Assembly: GCA_032718475.1 (NCBI GenBank)
Contig: JAUCBJ010006961.1
Location: 1-55,235 of the forward strand
DNA: 55,235 bases
Origin: Nemertoderma westbladi
Taxonomy: Eukaryota > Xenacoelomorpha > Nemertodermatida > Nemertodermatidae
Reading direction: 5' to 3'
The translations under genes and the position numbers were made by a program. The notes under the pieces are model-generated. The model was given only the letters and a program-made list of their open reading frames with translations. It had not been told where the DNA came from and ran no database searches. Position 1 is the first letter of the stretch. The number at the start of each line of letters is the position of its first letter. Shown one piece after another: positions 49,107 through 55,235 of the stretch.

Positions 49107-50402
49107 GCGATAAAGCTCCTTAATGAGCAAATATTAAACATTGAAAATATATTAGGATCACTATGCATGCAAATAAACACTAACAAAACAGAACTTATGC
49201 TCTTATCACCTACAAAAAGAACCTCAGAAACAAACAATTATAGTCTCACACTACATAATAAGATTATTGCGCAATCGTCGGAAATTACATACTTAGGAAT
49301 TATAATCAACAATAATCTAACATGGGAAAACCAAATCGATGCCACATCACACAAAATGTCAGCAGCAACATCCGGGTTACGCCAAATTAAGGGTCAGCTT
49401 CCCACATCAACAAAATTAATGCTCTACAAGACATTGGTCATGCCTTACCACAATTACTGCAGTGCACTATTTACACCCTTTCATGACAAACACGGATACA
49501 AAGGAAAATTATATAAAATGGACAAAATACAGAACTATGCCCTGCGATTAGTTTATAACAAAAAGATACGAGACATGACAGGTACTCAACTTAGAAAATT
49601 AGCCAAATTGCCACACTTGAATGCACTACGGGAATACCACGCACTCAAATACCTCTACAAATATGTTACAAATCAAATCGCGCCATTCCAAAACCTAAAA
49701 CTACCATTCCTTTCACAATTACTAAATAATAATAAATTACTAAATGTACGCACAAACACAATCAAGATACCAAAGACAAATAACAAGTATGGTACATACT
49801 CATTCTTTGTCGCCTGCAGTCGCACATGGAATAGATTAAGAAAAGTCGTACGTGATAAAATTCGCAATAACAACTTCATCCCACAATTCAAAAAACATTT
49901 CATGGAACAATACGACAGGTCAGCCATCACCTAGCAACAAAAAAATAACTCAAATATATTATAAAATCACACATTACACATTATTATATTGCGCTCTCCC
50001 TCGTCAGATACGCCTACCATTGTGCTAGTACTTAGCTTTGTCTGTGTTTGTATGGTCTATGTTTGTATGTAGTGTGTACTGTATGTATGAATGGAAATCT
50101 TACCGTAGGCAGGCACATCTGTGTGATGAACACTTACCCTCTCCTGTATGTATTATATCTGTATGTATGTCTAGGCCTGGTTTTAACCATTAACTTTAGT
50201 GTATATATTAAACTTATACTGTATAAATAGCATATTAGTCACATTACATTATACATTTGTTCTAAACATTTGAGCCCGTCGACTTTGGCCTTTTTAATTA
50301 TCAGTTACGGTGTATTTAGTATACTAATAACTGCCTTCAGTCAGCTTGCTGACTGAAGTTTTAAGGCTAATAAAATTGAATTGATTGAAAATTGATTGAA
50401 TT
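49107..50402 (+). mobile_element. CR1/Jockey-like LINE, 3' end only
   Basis: A 5'-truncated copy holding the end of RT (thumb and C-terminal domain), then about 470 bp of 3' UTR with short GTATGTATG words. It ends with AATTGAATTGATTGAAAATT and more (ATTGA)-type repeats at 50370-50402. Tandem short repeats at the 3' end are typical of CR1-like elements. The family is unrelated to LINE copies A-F. Confidence 0.85.
49167..49934 (+). CDS. LINE RT C-terminal fragment
   Basis: 255 codons from an internal Met; the same frame is open from about 49107 (KLLNEQILNIENILGSLCMQ). INTNKTELMLLSP and ITYLGIIINNNLTWENQID are the conserved segment after the RT palm. TSTKLMLYKTLVMPYHNYCSALF and KIQNYALRLVYNKKIRDMT follow, and then HLNALREYHALKYLYKYV, the usual LINE tail. 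Intact to the TAG, but the catalytic RT is absent, so it is a dead fragment with an undamaged tail. Confidence 0.88.
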   Translation: MQINTNKTELMLLSPTKRTSETNNYSLTLHNKIIAQSSEITYLGIIINNNLTWENQIDATSHKMSAATSGLRQIKGQLPTSTKLMLYKTLVMPYHNYCSALFTPFHDKHGYKGKLYKMDKIQNYALRLVYNKKIRDMTGTQLRKLAKLPHLNALREYHALKYLYKYVTNQIAPFQNLKLPFLSQLLNNNKLLNVRTNTIKIPKTNNKYGTYSFFVACSRTWNRLRKVVRDKIRNNNFIPQFKKHFMEQYDRSAIT

Positions 50403-50852
50403 GGTTCCTGTCTGCCGCTAGTGGGGAATTGTTAGAGCTCCAGTTCAATGTGCTTAGCACGGTTTAATAAACAATCAATTAATTATTTTATTCAATACAG
50501 TAATTATAACAGTAAAATGCAATGTATTCTATTTTTTAGTGAACTCAAGAGATAGGAGGGGGTGGGACTGGACGCAAATCCCATCTTGGCGAATTAATAT
50601 CCCGCCTCAATATTAATTTCTCAATTTTGGGAAAGGAGCAGGTTACAGTGGCTCGTTATTTTAACCAAAACAATAAAGTAAACACAATAGAACAGGTTAC
50701 AGTTTTATTTTTGAGAGAAATCAGCTGTTGTTATTTGCGTCCAATTTCCCCTGGAGAGGGATGAATTTTTATTGCGTCCAGCCCCCCCCCCCCCCCCCCC
50801 CCCTATCTTGAAATCAAATACCAAAAATATATTTATTATATGAACAATCTAT
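50403..50852. repeat. Foldback-like noncoding segment ending in C22
   Basis: GATAGGAGGGGGTGGGACTGGACGCAAAT (50541-50572) is the approximate inverse of ATTGCGTCCAGC...C22...TATCTTG (50771-50810), so the segment may fold as a MITE with a variable G/C tract near each end. TTTGCGTCCAATTTCCCC lies inside. Confidence 0.6.
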
Positions 50853-51236
50853 TTGGAAATTGTAAGTTCGGCCTATCTCTTTACCATAAGCTCAGTATCT
50901 TTATCTGGTGTGTTTTTATTATTTTACCAATTATTTAATATGTTTGATAGAATTGAACAACACCGTCCAACACAACCAACTCTCTATCCGCCTCGAGCAT
51001 CGAGAATACGAGAAACTCGATCGAAATACCTGCTTATCCCAGTAGTATCCGTCCGTAGTCACCGGACCGCTGCGGTTTACTCCCGTAGAACAGTAGAATT
51101 CCCGCAGCTTCCGACCCAATTCGACAACGAATTCGCTTCACACTTTCGCGTCACAGAGAACGTAATCCAGTGCGATAACGTCTGCCCAACGTTCAACCAT
51201 TTCCCCCAGCGATCCCAGGATCCGGGCCGCCGCTAA
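50853..51236 (+). CDS. Unrecognised ORF (127 codons)
   Basis: From ATG to TAA. The more coding-like part begins at the internal Met 50941 (MFDRIEQHRPTQPTLYPPRA, then RTVEFPQLPTQFDNEFASHF and NVIQCDNVCPTFNHFPQ). Base composition is more even than the surrounding DNA. No domain recognised. With the open stretch 51470-51667 it may be a relic of a gene or of an integrated element. Confidence 0.35.
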   Translation: MEIVSSAYLFTISSVSLSGVFLLFYQLFNMFDRIEQHRPTQPTLYPPRASRIRETRSKYLLIPVVSVRSHRTAAVYSRRTVEFPQLPTQFDNEFASHFRVTENVIQCDNVCPTFNHFPQRSQDPGRR

Positions 51237-51699
51237 ACCCAGATCGCAATCCTCGTCGATTCGTCCAGTCGTCGACGTAAGTCAGTAAGTGGGACTCTTC
51301 CCACCGCACTCCAAGGTGGGTGACCGGAGTGAGGCATGAGGAACTTGGCAGTGGCCCGCATTACGATCTGACCGACCGCCGTATTCCCAGTGTCTGAGTG
51401 TAGTAAATACCCAAATAGAATCGTACTGACAAACAAGCAATTCCGTAGTATTCCCCCGTTAATCACCTCTTGAAGCAACTCGGCTGCTCGGGTCCAGATA
51501 CATCGCAGCATCGGACTGTCGGGAGCGTTTCAGACAGTAATGGAGCGGCATTTGCGAATATTTCCAATGGTTTTATAATAAATAAGGGGATTCAACAGTT
51601 CAATGCTAAAACAAATGGATTATTCCTAACCCCACCCCAATACAGCAATATACCTAACAGTATATAGCTTAGGTACCACAGTCTGACAGTACCATAATC
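51237..51699. other. GC-richer interval with further coding-like text
   Basis: 51470-51667 on the plus strand reads GSVSDSNGAAFANISNGFII and NGLFLTPPQYSNIPN to a stop, which looks like protein but is unassigned. A minus-strand frame (51511-51233) is also open. A decision needs a search. Confidence 0.35.
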
Positions 51700-51780
51700 A
51701 GCACAGTCAGCCTACGCTAACTGGCTAATTTCACAGCAAAGTCCTTGTCATGGCCTGTGTGTAGTAGCCATGGGTGGTAC
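51700..51780 (-). repeat. Inverted repeat, right copy
   Basis: Reverse complement of 48596-48676, with a small ACTGGCTA insertion. Confidence 0.85.
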
Positions 51781-53059
51781 CTATGGTGCGCACTACAACG
51801 GCAGTACAGCAATACGGTGTACCGTGCCAATGACTGAATGATTAGCGGTAACTATCTAAACTATTAGGCCTATATTACAGTATTATTATTACCGGTGCCG
51901 GTACTGGGCTAATTACTGAATTAGGCCTAAACTATAATCACCGCAAGGGTTGCATGATATGGCATGTCTGTAGTGTATGGTACCGGTTGACCAGTATTGC
52001 AGTATTGACTGATTGCAGGATTCTCGATTCAGGGATTGAGTACAGCCTGACAGTACCGGTACACATGGTACATGCAGAATTGCAAAATTTGTTAGAAACA
52101 CAGCTGATTTATCCTACAGTAATAATAATTTAACGCATTTTAAATTTGGATAAATAAATTTATTATAACTGCAATAACAGTTACACTGATGCTGCACGAA
52201 GGCCCCACGCAAATTCTACTTGGAAAATTTTCAAACTTTTGCCAAACAACATGTGTACCAAGTTTGGATAGATTTCATCAAGGATTGGCCGAGTTATTAA
52301 CGTTTAAAATAAAATACTGAAAAAAACGCGACAGAACGACAGAACGACAGGTTGATTAATGGTACCACTACGCTAAGGCTCACTCACTTCGTGGCTCGCC
52401 CCACAGAAGCGAGTGGGCCATTAAACACAGACAGCTTGTTGTATGACTGCTACACAGTGCACAGTGGGTGGTTACGCGAGTTTGAGTTGGGTTTGAGTAA
52501 ACCAGACAGGTTTGAGTTAGTAAGAGTGAGGTAAGAGAAAAGGTACCCAGTTTGAGAAACGGTATCTACAGTAGAATGAGATAGGGACTGTACTGAGCAC
52601 ACCATTGGTGTATTAAAGGAGAAATTGTAATACTTAAAGAGTATTTTTATTTATATTTTTATTACTGAACTCTTGTTATGAGTCTCAAAATTAAATTTTT
52701 TCAAAAAAATACTACCACTACTTCCCTTATAAAAAATATCATTAGCACATAATTATTATTTGCGATATAAAAACCATTAGCTAACACATAAGTACTGTCT
52801 GTAGTAATAATACTACAGTAGCTATTACTGTATAACAATAATAATAGCTGATATTGTAGAGTATAAGCTACAGTAGACTACAGAACTCTACAGGTAGAGC
52901 CTACAGTAGGCCCTACCTATCATTCATGTTATATTCATGTTAAAGTGAGTTTTATTTAAAAATTTCGCGGTGGGGTCATATTCAGCAAAAATGTATCTTT
53001 TATGGTACCGGTAGCAGTAGGCTAATGGTAACAGCTAAAACGATGATTTGAGATACCGT
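51781..53059. other. Noncoding AT-rich interval
   Basis: Contains the inverted partner (52248-52297) of the 48862 repeat and CGACAGAACGACAGAACGAC at 52330-52349. ORFs of about 60 codons are not supported as genes. Confidence 0.5.
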
Positions 53060-53292
53060 TACCTTGAAATTTGAAGGTACCTCCGTGGATACCTTGAAAT
53101 TTATCTCGAACCTTGACTTCAACTCAAGTCAAGATTTTTTGTGTTACCGGATTGAAATTTCAAGTTTACCTTGAGGAAAATCTTAAGTCTACCTTAAGGT
53201 TGACCTTGAAATTTTTCAGATAGGAATAATAGTAAAATAGATTCGAGGTTAAGTTTCAAGGTCAATCTCAACATTTTTTGAGTTACTCGGCC
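53060..53292 (-). repeat. ACCTTGAAA-word repeat, second copy
   Basis: On the minus strand it begins GGGCCGAGTAACTCAAAAAA and TTGAGATTGACCTTGAAA, as does 22861-22898; the rest shares only the word pattern. Confidence 0.7.
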
Positions 53293-53479
53293 CAGAAATT
53301 TGAACTGGTAAAAAAATAAGGAAAATAATTTTCAAAAATGGTAGGAGCTGGCAGTACCTACTGTATCTAGGGTAATACGATTACGCTGGTGTGGTGAGTA
53401 ACCAGTATGCCTACTATCATTAAGCTGGATACACCAAGGGTAACTTCAACAACATTCCTTGGAATGCACCCACCTCAGA

Positions 53480-53640
53480 CAGTACCTGTTCCAAAACTGG
53501 CACTGTTTGCTGCCAACTCGGTGCTAGGGCTTCAATCTATCTCGCCAATGCCATCCTGGAAATGAAAAACATACACTATTGGACTGATTCTGCCATCGTC
53601 CTAGGTCAGACCCGAAAACAATTATTTCGTTACATATAGT
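53480..53640 (+). pseudogene. BEL/Pao RNase H relic
   Basis: In two frames: a P.L.L-type segment and then ARASIYLANAILEMKNIHYWTDSAIVLGQ, the WTDS segment of BEL/Pao RNase H (catalytic Asp). No other part of pol is seen next to it. It is probably from another BEL family, and it shows the very segment that is missing at about 39488 in the outer element. Confidence 0.7.
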
Positions 53641-53905
53641 ATATAACGTTGTATGTTCTTCTTCCTCTCATAATAAAATATCTATGAAATATCTCTGATC
53701 GCTGTGCCCTGTAACATGTCACAACCAAAATATTCAAGTGTGAAAAGTGTAGGCCTACCACACACCGCCCAAACAACCGCAAACGCATAGCCAACAAATT
53801 TAACAAAGGGTTACATACATGTTGGATTCATGACGAGATGAGTGAAAATTGATCGCGTAATATAAACTAAAAAATTGAGAGTCGGGCTGGCTCTCCTCCA
53901 CTTTC
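53641..53905. other. Noncoding interval
   Basis: Nothing recognised. Confidence 0.4.
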
Positions 53906-54797
53906 TTACCCAATGGAAATGTTGTTGTTATAATCTAATATTGGGGCGGCTTTCTCTCGTTGGGTGAATCTGTTAATTGTTTGGGAGTAATCGATGCACA
54001 TTCGCTTTTTACCGTCGGTTTTGGTGTCGATAACTATCTGTGAACGCCAAGGTGAAATACTTGTTTCAATGATATTCTCAGACAACAGGCGTTCAATTTC
54101 TGATTGAATGTAATCCTGGTCTAGCTGAGAAAATCTTCTGGATTTTGTCGCAATGGGTTTACAGTCTGGAGTAAGGAATGAAAACAATGTAGGCGGGGTA
54201 AGTGTGGAAGGCGAAACACCACAAATATTTAGAGTTGGTTGTTCAGGTTCACCTCCAAACTGTATTTCAACAGCATGATGTTGTTTTAAGAAATCTTTTC
54301 CAAGTATCACAATTATCACATCCTCACATAAGTTTGGAAGAACGAGTAGGCAGACTTTCTTGTAATGCCTGTTTGATAAAGAAATATCTTATATACAACA
54401 GCCACTAATCGAAGACATGGACGAGTCCGCCATCTTTACTGTACCAGTTGAGGGGAAGACGGTTACGTTTTGGCTTCTGAGTAATTTTTCGCCAATATAC
54501 ATACTGTATATACACTTCCAGTATCTATCAAACCATTAAATTGTTTGTCTTTTATTAGAACTGATATCACAGTTTTATCAGGCCTATGACAAATCTGCTT
54601 AGTACCAGTAGTGGCTAGATATCCAAGATTATTAGTACTACTGTAGTAGAGACGGCCGCATCGAACATCGTAGCTGTTGTTGACGACGAGGAAAATTTTG
54701 CGCTCTGACAAACTTTAGCAAAATGGCCTCGTTTTCCACACTTACTACAATAAGTTACCTCGCAAGCTGGACAGTTTATCCGTGAGTGTCGATTGAG
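53906..54797 (-). pseudogene. Ty3/Gypsy gag-pol relic (zinc knuckle, protease, RT start)
   Basis: Minus strand, read right to left. At 54797-54710 there is a knuckle region (RHSRINCPACEVTYCSKCGK and RGHFAKVCQ). 54711-54463 carries the protease site LIDTGS. 54319-53906 carries ILGKDFLKQH (end of protease), CKPIATKSRRFS, EIERLLSENIIETSISPWRS and KKRMCIDYSQTINRFT (RT fingers). Homology fades at about 53965, before the RT active site. Frames are broken between pieces. The wording fits Gypsy families with a Mag-like knuckle and RT; the exact clade is not certain. Confidence 0.85.
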
Positions 54798-54995
54798 GGA
54801 CCTAGCATCTTACCTAGCACCTTACCTGCATTCTTGGCCGCTGTAGTCTGTTTGAGTCGGGACTCTTTCTGCGCCTTATAGAGGTTATTTCGGCACTTCT
54901 GAATTTTGTGGTCAGTCCAGGGGGCCTTTTTCCTGTTTCGAGGGTATACAGGAACTGTTTCTGCAGCTGCTAACTTAACTGATTCTGAAATGTAG
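54798..54995 (-). mobile_element. LINE relic, copy E (linker fragment)
   Basis: The reverse complement of copy C from about 5095 to 5290: GTTAGCAGCTGCAGAAACAG, CCCCTGGACTGAC, GCGCAGAAAGAGTC and CAAACAGACTACAGCGGCCA. It contains a small GTAAGGTGCTAG duplication near its end. It abuts the Gypsy relic at about 54797 with both in the same orientation. Confidence 0.88.
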
Positions 54996-55235
54996 AGCGC
55001 GCCACTTCACTGATTCTGTGAACCATTCTGTGGACCAGTTACTTACTACCGAGTAGACCTGAGGGGTGAGTTCACAAGGGGGGGGGGGGGGGGGGGGGGG
55101 GGGTGTGTAAGACAGATCTTGCTAAACGGTTTTCAAATTTGGAACCTTGATACTAATCTGCTCTAGATTAAATATAAAAAAATGTAAATGTTTTGTAAAA
55201 AAAAAATTAAAAATTTGAATGCTTGCCCCCCCCCC
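54996..55235. other. Noncoding window end with G26 tract
   Basis: G26 at 55078-55103, and a C run at the very end of the window (55227-55235). No coding. Confidence 0.6.

Overview
The window is eukaryotic, almost certainly from an aquatic or marine invertebrate animal, though I cannot name the species. The evidence is AT-rich intergenic DNA with no operons, long poly-G/C and poly-A/T tracts, minisatellites, and a dense mix of animal-type retroelements (BEL/Pao, Ty3/Gypsy, DIRS/PAT tyrosine-recombinase elements, non-LTR elements). Only one likely host gene is visible: an intronless, secreted fibrinogen-related protein on the minus strand at 21496-22749.

Layout. 1-8450: relics of one non-LTR (LINE) family in both orientations (copies at about 2060-2580, 3105-4287, 4851-4944, 4945-7165, 8365-8446, plus a sixth at 54798-54995), with a 12-bp and a 30-bp minisatellite and a decayed BEL/Pao integrase relic. 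8450-13523: mostly noncoding, with a short hairpin repeat (9258-9458) and a 0.9-kb foldback (12302-13209) lying between direct copies of another repeat. 13524-20879: a 7.36-kb DIRS-order element with split direct repeats A1...B1-A2...B2, an internal 81-bp tandem array, a Gag-like ORF, RT, RNase H and tyrosine recombinase. 21496-22749: the fibrinogen-related gene. 23053-45835: a BEL/Pao LTR element with LTRs of about 1.2 kb and the 5-bp target duplication CGAAG. It is interrupted inside gag by a second complete LTR element (27950-35000, minus strand, 529-bp LTRs, target duplication GCAGA). Taking out the inner insertion leaves an outer element of about 15.7 kb, very large for BEL/Pao.

How the parts fit. 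The outer element has a 2.2-kb repetitive leader, an unusually long gag (acidic and coiled-coil N-terminal part, then a DUF1759-like core and zinc knuckles), an ATGA gag/pol overlap, and protease, RT, RNase H and integrase. It then has 3 kb of extra sequence before the 3' LTR holding a broken accessory gene I do not recognise. The inner element codes for BEL-type Gag but shows no polymerase, so it would have depended on another element's enzymes. Its 3' noncoding region is a strand-asymmetric tract with a row of small hairpins. 45836-55235 holds older debris: a CR1/Jockey-type LINE 3' end, inverted repeats, poly-G/C tracts, a BEL RNase H relic, and a Gypsy gag-pol relic joined to a LINE fragment.

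All homology calls rest on reading motifs and on comparing copies within the window by eye; no database search was possible. LTR mismatch counts are hand counts.
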